DNA from: Paragyromitra xinjiangensis
Lineage: Eukaryota; Ascomycota; Pezizomycetes; Pezizales; Discinaceae
Length of the DNA: 64,000 nt
Reading direction: 5' to 3'
Assembly (NCBI GenBank): GCA_038503065.1
Contig: JBCAMK010000003.1
Coordinates: forward strand, 2,046,001 to 2,110,000
Shown: positions 1 through 11,200 of the stretch, in pieces
Layout of the letters: each line of letters opens with the position of its first letter
Numbering within the stretch: position 1 is the stretch's first letter
Program-made: the position numbers and the translations under genes
The notes under the pieces: generated by a model
Databases searched by the model: none
What the model was told of the DNA's origin: nothing
The model's input: only the letters and a program-made list of their open reading frames with translations

Positions 1-1389
1 CACCGGTAAGTGTAAATTCCTTCCATACTAAATTCTGTGTAAATAAATAGTGATCTAACTTGAATTTTCAGAACGATGACGACTTTCTATCTTCATAGTA
101 TTCACACTGCAATTCTTACCTTCATGGGCCATGAGAACACGAATCAAATACCCGGATACAAGCGATTCAACGCGTTTCTCCTGCAGAACCCACATCTTAT
201 GGATTCTAGTCTATGGTCTACCTATTACTCAAAATACCTCATGTTCTCGCCTATTGCGAAATCTTCTTGGCGACTTCCGGACTTGAAACCGCTGCCTGAC
301 TACGTCCGCCCCCGACATGCAACAAAAACCAGAGGTACTGAGGCTAGGGACAGGAAGCAGGACAGTGGTACTCTGCTTATAGGGAAGGACCACCTGCAGA
401 GATTTGCGTTTGCTACCCTGCAGCGGGCCAAATCCACGGGTGAAAGGAGGGGCAAAGTTATCAAAGAAGCTCTCGGGGCACTACAAAGGCATACCATGAG
501 CCTAAGGGCAAAAGGTGTGGATGTTGAGCCCTATGCAGAGACCAAAGCCTACTTCTGGATACAAACCCTTCATGCGGCGGTTGAGAGTCTTGGAGGTGGC
601 GCGGGTGCAAGGGGTATCGATATTACTAGACTGTCCTTCGAGTCTTTTGTTTTACTATTCCCAGACTTGATGCGGCAACGGGACAAGGGGAAGGAATTTT
701 GGAGAGGATATTACACGGAGAAGTCGTGGGAAAGCATGGAAGCTAGGATGGGAGTTGTCCTTCCAAGCCTAAAACCACTACCGAATATTATTGTGCCACC
801 AACGGAAAAAGAGAGGGATGCAGCTGTTGAGAGGGAGATGGAGATACGAGAATTATTTCAAAGTGGTGCTGAGGGAAAGATTTCAGAAATGGAGATGATG
901 CTTCACGAGTTTTGGGTTGTTTCTGAGACCCAAGAGATTTCCGGACTAGTGGCTAGCCATGGGAAGGTTTTGTGGCTGATATTCTTTAAGCTGTGGAAAG
1001 CAAAGTCTGAAGGTTCGATGAGTATGGGTATTGCTTCAAACGAGCTTGTAGGCGAGGATCTAAGAGGCCGTGATGATCTTCCACTTGGGATTACGGAGAA
1101 GGTGTTTTGGATAAGAATTGTTTTGGAGCGATTTCTCAAGTTTGAGTTCACTTTGCCAGCGAATGAGAATAGGGATCCGGAGGACCGGGGAAAATTTTAC
1201 GAAAAAACCTCTCTCGGAGATTTCCGTAGATTCATAGGGGGGAATTGGGAATTATCGTTAAGGGACCTATGGAAGCATTATTACTCTGAAGAGGTCTGGC
1301 AAAGCCAAGATGCAAAGGAGAGATTTGTGCCACCAGATCTAAGAGAAGTGGCAAATTTTGTATCTCCTAAAGCGTACGCATTACAGTAG
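1..1389 (+). CDS. Three-repeat protein of unknown function, 5' partial
   Basis: The window opens on a few exon bases, then a GTAAGT donor at 6 and a TTTTCAG acceptor ending at 71, so the gene begins upstream. The last exon (72-1389) has an open frame of 437 codons from the first ATG at 76. The translation contains three divergent copies of one 75-90 residue module, at about residues 4-79, 159-242 and 343-431. Each has an N-terminal aromatic/hydrophobic helix (FWIQTLH, FWIRIVL), a central F-x-x-F segment, a YYS/YYT-x-x-x-W motif, and a closing proline-rich LPxLKPLPxxVxP motif that is degenerate in copy 3. No signal peptide or membrane span is visible in this part. I do not recognise the family. 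It is convergent with the ankyrin gene downstream, about 370 bp away. Confidence 0.75.
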
Positions 1390-1763
1390 ATTCCCACAAC
1401 GCCACTTTGGATGGCTAATCGTAGTGTAATAGGGAATTAGCAGTTTAAATGATGGAGATGAATCTTTTATTTTGAGAACGATTCCTAACTACCTATAGGA
1501 GAAATGAATATATCTTAGTACATGATAGTATAGGAACATACAAATAAAAGCGATAAAAACCAAACAAAAAATGAAATGGTAAGCTGTAGATGATGAAGAG
1601 AAATAAGCAGGAAATTGTGGAAGAGATTATCTGCTCTCACGATCGCGAAAAGTCTTAGGATGTAGATAAGATATGCAATTATGCCAGAAACTAGTCTTCC
1701 CTAAGAAATAAAAACTCCCGATCCAGGAAACCAAATTGAATCACAGTTTCTCATACTAGCACG

Positions 1764-4700
1764 TCATAAATATGGTCCAAGGATTTCCCTCATGTCTGCA
1801 CTGCGAGCCATATCCAGCGGGGTCTTTCTTGTATCTGAAGTAGCCCGAGGATCTGCACCATTCTCAAGCAAAACTTTTGCGACCTCCTTGTGGCCATTCC
1901 ATACCGCCCAATGTAACGCAGTCCAGCCGAATGGTGTTGCCAAAGATGGGTTTGCCCCGTGGCTGAGCAACCACTTAGTCGTTTCGAGGTGCCCTCCGGC
2001 TGCCATGGGATAGAGAACGAATTCCCCGGAGCTTGCAATTTTGTTAGGGTCGGCTCCTTTTTCCACCAGCATCTTAACTAATATTTCTCGTCCCTTTAGC
2101 ATAGCTAGATTAAGTGGTGTATCTACTCCCAGGGCAAGGGCTTCTATATCACATCCCCCCTCAATCAGTGCCTCAGCGTTTTCCACGAGCCCCTCCGAAA
2201 CGGCTCTATGGAGCGCAGTCAATCCTTCCCGGCCCCGAACTTCTTTATCGGCACCCTTCTCGATGAGAAGCCTGATGATTTCTGTGTTTCTTCCGATCGA
2301 AGCCAGATGGAGAGGTGTTCTCCCTTCTGAATCCGCGATATTCATGTCACATCTTCCTTCAACCAGTACCTTGACACCATACAGAGATCCCTTCAAAACT
2401 GCCCTATGAAGCGCAGTCTGTCCCTTTGAGTCCCGAAGTTCTTTGTCGGCACCGTTTCTGATGAGAAGCTCAGCAATATCTGTGTGCTGTCCCGCTAAAG
2501 CCAGATTAAGAGGTGTCATCCCTTCCGAATCTATAGCATTGATGTCGCATTTTCCTCTCATCAGGAGCTCAACGTAGTCCTTAGATCCCTGCAAAACGGC
2601 CCAATGGAGTGGAGTCCATCCCTCCACGTCCTGGACATCCTTATCAACATCTTGTCCGACAAGGAGTTTAGCGATATCGCTATGCTCCCCCATAAAAGCA
2701 AGATGTAGGGGTGTCCTCCCACTATTGTCCCGGCAATTCTTGTCTGATCCAGCCCCGAGCAATGCTTTAACCCATGGTCTCTTTCCGTTCAAAACCGCCC
2801 AGTGAAGGGGTGTTCTACCATCCCTATCTTTTGCATTTTGATCTGCCGTATCCAGGAACGAATTCGCGTTTTCCGCACTGATATTTGCGATGGCACAGTG
2901 TAATGTTGTCCACCCCAAAATATTTTGCTCGTTTAAACCCTTATTAAGTTCCCCATCTTTATAAAAGGCATATGGCGCCTCCAGAAGCCCTTGAACTAGG
3001 GTATTATTGGTAGGTTGTTCGTCAGTCTGAGTATAGTCTGCATCTATCGGAACTTCGGGAAAGTATTTGATGTTGCCGGCCGCTTTGTAAGCTGTTTCTA
3101 GGATCCCGATAATTGCTCTACCTTGGATCCCAGACTGAACTTTTCTTAAGATACTCGAAGTTGACGTTGATAGGTTCGATTTTTGATTTTCGTGTTGGCC
3201 ATCAAGCATAAAGCCTTTTTTACGAGCGGCCGCGGTGTCATTCATACTGGCCGAGAAATCTACCAATAGGATCGCTGCTTGATAGAAGGCGGCCGGATCT
3301 TTCTGCGAATATTCGAGGCAAGTGTCATACAGCCATATGTATGCCTTTTCAGCTTCCCCCCAACCATAGCGAGACTTGAATAGGTCAACCTTCTCATTAA
3401 CATGGTCTATCAAAATCCGCGGGCCCAAATCCATATATTCAAGTATCCCTGATGAGCGAAGTGGTGGTATGATGCTCATGCATATTTCCTCATCCGTTCC
3501 TAGCCCAGTCCCCTCTACAGCCTTCACGATGCTTTCAAGGAAGGGGTTTCGGAGAGAAGGGGGCTCCCATTTTTCTGGAGTTCCTCGGAGCGAATCTCTT
3601 GCTAGTGATGTCTTACTAACTAAAGATTGTATGTTGTCCACAACATACCACATGAATGTCGAAAACATGTCTTGGGCACAAATCTTTTCAAAGGGAGAAT
3701 TCGTGATCACACAGAGAGCTTCGTCAACCTTCGACAGCGGAGATTCGGTTGTGGCCGCAGAATGCCTTTCGCCAAGTCTCACTTCTCTAGGATCGCTTTC
3801 AAATTCGTCAAAGTATCGACGCCGTGATGCAGGGTTATCTGGGAAGCCGATAACTGGATATTCAGAATCCAGGAGTTTGTCACTGAATGTTGTGAATTCC
3901 ATTCCTCGGTAGATCCACAACCGATAATCTCTCTGTGAGACGGTGTTGCTTGGGCCTAGTAATCGACGGATTCCATCTGACTCTTTATCGCTCAGGGGTT
4001 CCGAGCTCGAGGTCGGCGTGACCCCGAGTTCCGATTCCTCTACCGCCTGCGCATGCTTCTGTGCTAAGGCATTTTCTTTTTGTTGGAGGCTAAACCTCCA
4101 TAGAGATAGAATCGCTTCGACGGCTATCGGATCTTTCACTCTCCACGAATTTTTTGTTGACCCGCGTGAGAGCTCGAAGGGGTAGAGCTCCTCTTCATCA
4201 AACTCAATAAACATCGGCCATTCAAAGGTAAGACATTCGGTATCCTTTAAAACGATATCATCAGAGTCGAAAAGGTTGTTCATGACCTCCTCAATCGCTT
4301 TGATGACAGCAGCTGCCATGCTTCCCTCTCTGGTCCATTTCGTCAGTCTTTGAAGGCGACTTCTTGCTGCCACAACTTTATTGGCTCTCCCAGGTTGGCC
4401 CGAGTTCTGTGGTTTTAGCAATTGCACATGCCATCCTGTAATAACATGCCACTTCCAAGAAACTTGCATCCAAAACTTGATCTCCACTTTTTGCTCTGAG
4501 AGCCTAGAAAAGAGATCGGGGTTCTGAAAGTCTCCTAGTCGTGTTGCCAGCCAATCAAGCTCATACCCATGGGGCAGCTTGCAGTTATTTGGCTCCTCAG
4601 ATAGCCCAGCAGTGCGCACTGAAGCCCTCAGACAAGTCATTACGCCAGTCGCAACTAATTGTGCTATCGTCGCGGTCCAAGGCATCGATCGTAGGCCAAC

Positions 4701-5996
4701 GAATTGTGCGGTAAAGCCAATTACACTTATCATGGTGCCAACGGTAGTGAGGGTGGAGAGGACATCAGTCCCCCCTGGATGGCTGGATTCCTCCAAAGAA
4801 AGCAAAGGAGGTTTGGATAACTGGGTTTCCGAAGGCTGGGGTGGTCCTAGTTGCTGGCTTTCTTGCGAGGCTGGAGACTCTCGTCTTCGAGAAGTGCGAA
4901 TTGATGTACGTTGGCCACGAGCAAAAATGACATACGAGTCAAAAAGCTGATCACCCACCTTCCCGTGCTTTTGTAGCCACAGAAGACGCATATCGTATGG
5001 CTGCGGCCGTCCACCCGCCTCCAATTCACTCTCCTCAGTAGCACTCTCCACCACATATGCACAAATAAGCATACCAGCCACAACTAATATCGTTCCGACA
5101 GCTGTAGCAGGAAATGCATATGCTTTAATGGGGCGACTATTTTTTAGGAATTGCCCCTCCGATTTCCAACCCGGATAGTAAGTTGTGAATCCATCAAACA
5201 ACAATACACCAACCTGAAGAACGACCCCGATGAAGGCCACCGCCCGTAGTAACGTCGGGCTAGTAGATTCATTAATATTTAACGATATATTGGGTGCGCT
5301 TTGTTTTGGTGGGTGGGGTTTTGGTGTGTGGTGTTCGCTTCGTTGGATTTCAGTTGGGGGCATTGGTGGGTTTTCCGGATCAAATTGGGGGTTTTTGGGA
5401 TAGTGCCCCTGAGATCCCAGAGAAGGCTCATTTACGGCTTTGTAGCCCGTAGGAGATTGGAGACGTCCGGAAGACTTGCTATATTTCTTATGATTCTTGC
5501 GTGTACACGACGAACTCACGTCGATTCCGGAATTTCCCTTAACATCGTCGGGCTCGAGATGGGCAGTCATGGTTTCCGTCGAAAAATAAATTAACTCAAC
5601 TATCGTGGGTGATCCAAGAACTTTCACGAGCGTTACACCGTTCCATAACTCGCAGACATCAGAGGAAGTAGATGACAACAGCTCCAGTTCGGGGGCAGCA
5701 TAGGCTTCTCTAGCTCGACCGATAATAGCTTTCAGCCATCCTGGCCCACCAACTCGGATCGCGCCCACGATGGCGGTGATGATGCCCAGCGGCGCCATAG
5801 CGAAGATGATGTTATCAGCCCAGCCCATCGATTGGCTCATGAATTGCTGTGCTACCCGTTCCCCAAAGAGTGCTAACAGTGGCGCTAGGTCCGAGAAAAG
5901 GTTGTTTGCGAAATCATCACCGCTATCACTTGCGGCAGTTGGAAGAGATGCCGCAAGGACAGTTAAAACCGCAAACCTCCGCGTTAGTCTAAACAT
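1764..5996 (-). CDS. Large membrane-anchored ankyrin-repeat protein
   Basis: A single uninterrupted 1410-codon frame starting at a clear ATG. The N-terminus (about residues 1-22) is a signal peptide or signal anchor. Further hydrophobic segments lie near 60-82, 250-270, 295-315 and about 420-470, separated by low-complexity Pro/Ser linkers. A conserved-looking SSDVCELWNGVTLVKVLG block follows the second segment. The centre is soluble and unrecognised. The last 400 residues are about twelve ankyrin repeats, with repeated GxTPLHxA helices, ending almost at the stop. The architecture suggests a membrane-tethered receptor or scaffold whose ankyrin domain binds a partner; that role is inferred. 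Such proteins are common in filamentous ascomycetes. An additional intron cannot be excluded, but none is needed. Confidence 0.85.
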   Translation of the reverse strand: MFRLTRRFAVLTVLAASLPTAASDSGDDFANNLFSDLAPLLALFGERVAQQFMSQSMGWADNIIFAMAPLGIITAIVGAIRVGGPGWLKAIIGRAREAYAAPELELLSSTSSDVCELWNGVTLVKVLGSPTIVELIYFSTETMTAHLEPDDVKGNSGIDVSSSCTRKNHKKYSKSSGRLQSPTGYKAVNEPSLGSQGHYPKNPQFDPENPPMPPTEIQRSEHHTPKPHPPKQSAPNISLNINESTSPTLLRAVAFIGVVLQVGVLLFDGFTTYYPGWKSEGQFLKNSRPIKAYAFPATAVGTILVVAGMLICAYVVESATEESELEAGGRPQPYDMRLLWLQKHGKVGDQLFDSYVIFARGQRTSIRTSRRRESPASQESQQLGPPQPSETQLSKPPLLSLEESSHPGGTDVLSTLTTVGTMISVIGFTAQFVGLRSMPWTATIAQLVATGVMTCLRASVRTAGLSEEPNNCKLPHGYELDWLATRLGDFQNPDLFSRLSEQKVEIKFWMQVSWKWHVITGWHVQLLKPQNSGQPGRANKVVAARSRLQRLTKWTREGSMAAAVIKAIEEVMNNLFDSDDIVLKDTECLTFEWPMFIEFDEEELYPFELSRGSTKNSWRVKDPIAVEAILSLWRFSLQQKENALAQKHAQAVEESELGVTPTSSSEPLSDKESDGIRRLLGPSNTVSQRDYRLWIYRGMEFTTFSDKLLDSEYPVIGFPDNPASRRRYFDEFESDPREVRLGERHSAATTESPLSKVDEALCVITNSPFEKICAQDMFSTFMWYVVDNIQSLVSKTSLARDSLRGTPEKWEPPSLRNPFLESIVKAVEGTGLGTDEEICMSIIPPLRSSGILEYMDLGPRILIDHVNEKVDLFKSRYGWGEAEKAYIWLYDTCLEYSQKDPAAFYQAAILLVDFSASMNDTAAARKKGFMLDGQHENQKSNLSTSTSSILRKVQSGIQGRAIIGILETAYKAAGNIKYFPEVPIDADYTQTDEQPTNNTLVQGLLEAPYAFYKDGELNKGLNEQNILGWTTLHCAIANISAENANSFLDTADQNAKDRDGRTPLHWAVLNGKRPWVKALLGAGSDKNCRDNSGRTPLHLAFMGEHSDIAKLLVGQDVDKDVQDVEGWTPLHWAVLQGSKDYVELLMRGKCDINAIDSEGMTPLNLALAGQHTDIAELLIRNGADKELRDSKGQTALHRAVLKGSLYGVKVLVEGRCDMNIADSEGRTPLHLASIGRNTEIIRLLIEKGADKEVRGREGLTALHRAVSEGLVENAEALIEGGCDIEALALGVDTPLNLAMLKGREILVKMLVEKGADPNKIASSGEFVLYPMAAGGHLETTKWLLSHGANPSLATPFGWTALHWAVWNGHKEVAKVLLENGADPRATSDTRKTPLDMARSADMREILGPYL

Positions 5997-6445
5997 CGCG
6001 TGAGGATTGGTGTTTCAGTCCACCTCCAATACCCTGGGCTGGATTATTTAGGGCGAGGTGAGTAGGGATGTTTTCGGTGTGGTTTAGCGGCTCCTGCACT
6101 CATTAGACCATGGAAACAATCACCATGTTTCTAAACCTTTTTGAGGGAAAGCTTACTTGAACGAATGCAGTACGAGACTTAGCGTAAGAAGGATAACTTC
6201 GGTTTTTTTGTCGAAGGTGCGGTGGGAGTTCACTTTATGGACGGAGCTTTTTCGTTTAAACTTTTATAAGGTGTCGTTCAATCGCATGCCGACTTATCTG
6301 GGACTGGGGACTGACACATATTTCATCGATAGCAGGGGGATATGATGATTCAGCTCCTACATTGCGTAGCAGAGCAGCTGCAGGCAGTACCCCATATATC
6401 AACTTTATTTTTAGGGATTACCTCACCTTCTCGAAAACAAGGAAT
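5997..6445. other. Intergenic upstream of the ankyrin gene
   Basis: Presumed promoter and 5' UTR of the minus-strand ankyrin gene. Only short unconvincing frames are present, such as 6157-6345 on the plus strand with no recognisable content. Confidence 0.4.
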
Positions 6446-6569
6446 TGCCTGGCCTGAGGCCGCATGGTAATAATGCTATTACTCCCATTGGTCGGGTTTG
6501 GCTCAATTGTTTCAACTGAGTCTTAGTGTCTATCTAGCTAATCCCTATCCTGCGGTCTCAGGCCAGGCC
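6446..6569. repeat. Inverted repeat, arms of about 19 bp
   Basis: The left arm at 6446-6464 and right arm at 6551-6569 are reverse complements at 17 of 19 positions, with core GGCCTGAGGC/GTCTCAGGCC. The 86-bp spacer holds a second small palindrome. This could be a foldback or MITE relic. It directly abuts another inverted repeat at 6590-6764. Confidence 0.55.
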
Positions 6570-6589
6570 GTTTTACCACTTTCAAGAAA

Positions 6590-6764
6590 GTATGGTGCGA
6601 GAAAGCGTAGGGTGCCTTGTTCACAAAATATTTGTTAGTAAAGCCACGGTCAAGAAGCGCCACAAGAAAGTCTCAACTGCCGTTTTCAGGATTTTGATTG
6701 GTTAAATCAGCCAAAGGTGTGTGAACAAGCTTGCCCAGGTCCCCTACGCTTTCTCACACCATAC
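6590..6764. repeat. Inverted repeat, long arms, MITE-like
   Basis: The left arm 6590-6612 (GTATGGTGCGAGAAAGCGTA and three more bases) matches the reverse complement of 6742-6764 with one mismatch. Pairing resumes further in, where TGCCTTGTTCACA at 6613-6625 is reflected by TGTGTGAACAAGC at 6717-6729. The spacer is about 90 bp without a coding frame. The structure is that of a short non-autonomous foldback element. I saw no clear target-site duplication. Confidence 0.6.
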
Positions 6765-6855
6765 GGTATCCTCGACTTCACTCGCAAAAAGAAGCACAGA
6801 ACATCTTGGTGCTTTACCGTGCGAGACGCCGATCTCCAGATAAGAGGACTCAGCC

Positions 6856-7412
6856 TTGTTGGATGTCCGCACTATTAGCAAATATATAGGGGTAATCAAC
6901 TGCACGAAGGCGGCGTATGTATCGCCTCGCCTCGCCTCGCCTCACCTCTGCCTATACGAATACTCTACATATGGATCAACAGCAAAAAACAGGCGGCGGT
7001 ATCGCGATCTCTTACCGCCCGATCAAACCAATGCCATAGTAGATCTTGTCACATTTCATAACAAGGAACCAGTAGGACTCAACAAATTTTTTATCTACGC
7101 TTTACAGCCCGAGTTCCGAGAACATTACAGAAAGTTCAGGTAGGTACTCTCGTCGCCCTTTGTGTTGAAGTAGGCTTCCTAACCAAGTATCAATAGTATA
7201 CTCTAGTGAAGGCTCTAGTAGAGGCTCTAGGGAAGGACATCAGAAGTCCTGCAGGTGGAGAGTTTTTCATGTACTACTACCAGTATGCGGGCTCCGTCTC
7301 TGAATTCGGGCCTGTGCTACCATCGAGAGTCAACCAATCAAGTCTCGAACCCTATTATTACAATATTGTGTGTTGTAAAATATATGTGAATAGAGAGGCA
7401 GAGAAGACTTGA
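6856..7412 (+). other. Possible coding remnant, weak
   Basis: A plus-strand frame at 6856-7143 ends in a stretch containing TNAIVDLVTFHNKEPVGLNK. It is followed by a possible donor (GTAGGT at 7140) and a second frame at 7206-7412. The second frame overlaps an inverted-repeat element, so the pair may be a decayed or disrupted gene fragment. I recognise no family and would not call it functional. Confidence 0.15.
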
Positions 7413-7446
7413 TTACTTGAGCAACGACTCTGGTACAGGCCCGAAT
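7304..7446. mobile_element. MITE-like element of 143 bp
   Basis: ATTCGGGCCTG at 7304-7314 is a perfect inverse of CAGGCCCGAAT at 7436-7446. A further inner pair, AATCAAGTCT (7336-7345) and AGACTTGATT (7405-7414), pairs perfectly, with GAGAGTC/GACTC patches between. The centre is AT-rich and non-coding. Terminal inverted repeats, small size and no transposase fit a miniature inverted-repeat element. Superfamily and duplication are not determinable by eye. Confidence 0.5.
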
Positions 7447-8268
7447 ATATTGACTCCTCGCTCACAGCCGTGCTTGCTAGAACCTTCTACTGTCTGAGTT
7501 CGTTTCCTAGGAGACTGTCTCACACGAGATTAGAAAGCCATCTTCGGCATTGTGCTCCGTCTGGGCACCGAGTGATATTTTGTGGAGATAATTTTTCAGA
7601 TCATCGATTCCAATCCTACCTACCCAGGCAACCCCACAATACGAGTGAATTAAGCTCATACTCTGCTGCTGCTTCACGTGCACCACATCTGTTTACTGTT
7701 TCCACAAAAAAACCTCCACTCGTTCGCCAGACTTTATTGGCTGTGTGCCTTCAAATGATGTGTCGCTAATATATACAACCCAATGAGGAAACGGTGCTAA
7801 GTTTTAATACTAGTAGTTCTTCATGCTTGAAAAAGAGTTTCCCCGAACCACTAACGCAGAAACTACCCTGGCGTGAGACTACACCCCCACTTACCCAGAT
7901 CACTAATACTCCTAGGAATTCACTCGTGCCACATAGAAACATCACCCATTAGAATCATAATAGGGTCTAGGATATCATGATATTAAAGATCCCACCTCCT
8001 CAATCCAACCCAATTTTTTTCCGAAAAAGTCTATAAAATCTTAACATCTCAAATCCGCAAAGCATATGCATCATTTTCTCCACCCCCAGCCCCCACCTCT
8101 CTTTGGGTATAACTGCGAATTTCAAAACCAATTACCAGAAAAAACAACAAAATAAGAGAAAGAAGGTATCCGCTCCGCCTACCCACCCAACACCCCCTCA
8201 GAATAAGATTAGTAGAAAAGCAGCACAAAAGAAAAAATGACAACTAATGAACGAAAACAACAACCCCT
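7447..8268. other. Intergenic, downstream of the ABC transporter
   Basis: No supportable gene. The part nearest 8268 is the 3' flank of the minus-strand ABC gene and is A/C-rich. Confidence 0.4.
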
Positions 8269-11200
8269 CTACTGACTACCGTTTTCTACCTTCTTTGATC
8301 TCTTCCACCACTTCTTCTTCTCCTTTTCATACCCTTCTTCCGCCACATTCGCATTCCCCACAATCGTCAAGAACACCTGATCTATACGCATGTCAGCTAC
8401 TTATTCTCGCCTCGATGATGGTATAAGGGATGGCTTACCAAGAGTGCTCTGGCTAACAGAATAGTACTCCAACCCCAAAGCCTCTTTGCTCCCCTCCAAC
8501 ATCTTAAACACTCTATTCACACCCTTTCCTTTCTTCCCTGCGCTGCCGATCGTATCTCTCTCGTCCACCTCAGTATCATCTTCATCTTCATCACCTCTAT
8601 ACACTGGAACCGAGAATCTCAGTTGTCCATGGAACGAACGATCCTCCACAACAGCGCCCCTGAATCTCTCCAACACCCAGTTCTTTGTTCGCTCCATTTC
8701 TTCTTCCGTGCTAGCAGGTGCAGACTTAAGGACCAAGTGAACATGATACCCGTTGCCCCAGCGTCTCCTTAGTTGATCCCCCGTTCCCATAGCCAGCATA
8801 CGCTTCGCCAATATACCTGCTCTACTCGCGAGCGCGTCGGCCTCCTCCATACTATGCGTCGTGAGGACCAAAGAACGGCCTTGCGTGACACTTGCAAGCG
8901 TCTTCCACATGATACGTTTACTCGCTGCGTCCATCCCGGAGGAGGGCTCGTCAAGAAGTAACACGGTAGGATTCCCCATCAGCGCAATCCCGAGCGACAA
9001 TTTCCGTTTGTTACCACCACTGAGCTTCTCCCCCATACGGGACTTGAACGCTTCGAGCCCAACAGCTTTGATCACCTGCGCCACGTTATGCTCCACGTCT
9101 TCGACACCGCGAACCTTAGCGTAGAAGCGTAAGTGCTCCACAACGGTCATGCGATCCATTGCGTCGAATTGCGGACAGACACCAAGATGGGCTCTTGCAG
9201 CAGGGCGGTTGCCTTGGACAGAGATATTCTCGACGAGAATTTCGCCGGCGTCGGGAGCCATGTCGCCACGGATCATGTTGATAGTCGTAGTCTTTCCTGC
9301 ACCATTAGGACCTAGGAGGGCAAAAACCTCACCCCGAGGAACACCAAAAGTCACATCGTCGACAGCGACCATCTTCCGTCCAAAAGCCTTGGTGATATGC
9401 ATGACCCGTAACCCATCGTTCGAAGAATCTACACGCCTCAACTCCTCAGTGATGAATCGCTTCTCCCCACCAAGAGTCCCGACTTCCTGTTCCTCCTCTA
9501 CGTTGCCCTTAGACTTAACCTTTCTCCTTAGTCTCAGTCTAAACCGCCCACTGTCCCACCAGATGAGTGTGCCAAACAAGACAAGTGACTGAATAATCAG
9601 ATACGTGATCGGTCCACCATACAGCGTCATCGCTCCCGGGTCCCCAGCAAAATGCTCTCCGCGGCAAGAAACCGAGAAGATATTCAGTGCGACAAATACT
9701 CCACGAGTGAAGTTTACAATGGGCGAAATAGAGGCAATAACGAAATGGACTATGTTGAGCTGGGTATCGACATCGGGTACGGGTGCATAGGTGAACACTG
9801 ACATAACCGCGATGAAGTAGATCAGAAACATGACCGCTATAGAGAATCATAGTCAGCAATCACCCGTTAACCCTTGGGAAAGAAAAATAGTAAAGAGCTC
9901 ACCTTGCCCTCCGGCCACAAATGCAAATGCACTCAACTGGCTCTTCGCGATGAGTGAAATGTTGTAGGCTAGCAGTATACTCGCAATCCCGTACAATACA
10001 ATGATCAGGAACAAGTATCCGAAATGGTACCAAATGTCATGTGTGCTTGCGACCATGATTATCGATCCGACAACAGACACAATCAAAATCGGGATGAAAT
10101 CAAACGAAAGATACGCCAACCATAAGGGTAGCGCTCTGACGCCGTTGGAATAGTGCAACGCTCTCACATTACGGACACGTTCAATTGTTGGGTACAGCGC
10201 AAAGAACGCCGGGAACGCAGCGAAGGCAAGACCGACGTACCTATTCAAGTCAGAAAGATTCACTCAAGACACAGAAGATAGGGGATAACATACACTAAGA
10301 ACTGCAACGTCAACCCTTGCTGCGGCCTCCATGGGATATCAAACTCAGAATAACTTGCGGCAACCTGCTGCCCGAGTACAAGATTCCCAACAACGTTCTG
10401 AATAATTAATGGATCGCGGATTCCCCCATTCCCCTGGAATGCATATGTCGCTCTCGGATCCCCGTTTCCATTCAAGAAGAACCCTCCTGGCGTGACATTC
10501 TTATAGTTTGCCGAAATATAATTGTTGAACTGGTCAATTGTGTCTACATAGTTGACCTTCGCATTTAGGCTTTGCCCGGCAGTGCCACTCCCGGAAATCA
10601 ATTGTGTTAGGTTCAGACTTGAGAACTGGGAGCGTGGACCAAGAACGACATCAACCTTGGAGTCAAAACTAAGACTGTATACATCACCGGTAGATATTGA
10701 GTCTGCGTTTGAGCAGGTAGCACGGTCGTAACCTTTTAGGAAGATCATTGTTAGTCCAATCGCTATAATAGGAACAACTGTGGCGGCCAGAATCGGGAAG
10801 TAGTTTCGGCGAAGAATTGTAAGGCGCTTGCGGAACATGACGCCCGTCTGCTTTAAGATCGACAATCGCTTCCCAGCATAAAGGTTTACACCTTCCTCTT
10901 GCTTCTCGCCCTCACCAGCTGCATCATCTGATTGACGTTGAAGCTCGGCAGTTTCTTCGGCGACCTTGAGGAACACATCTTCGATCGTTGGGCCAGAAAC
11001 ATGATATTCTTCGATCCCGAGTCCTTCCAAACGATCAACAACCCTTCCAGCAGCACCAGAATCGGGGACATTATAAACAGTCTGATCATACAGCCTCTTC
11101 GTAGGGATATCGGCGAGTTCTGGTGCATCACGGCTCGGAACATGTACCCTATATCCGCCCCCCATCCTGGACTTCAACTCAACCGCAGAACCTTGGCACT

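Noticed and set aside
1792..5594. Plus-strand frames opposite the ankyrin gene (for example 2041-2409, 3376-3912 and 5301-5594)
   Set aside because: They are antisense shadows of a strongly supported ankyrin coding sequence and contain no domain.
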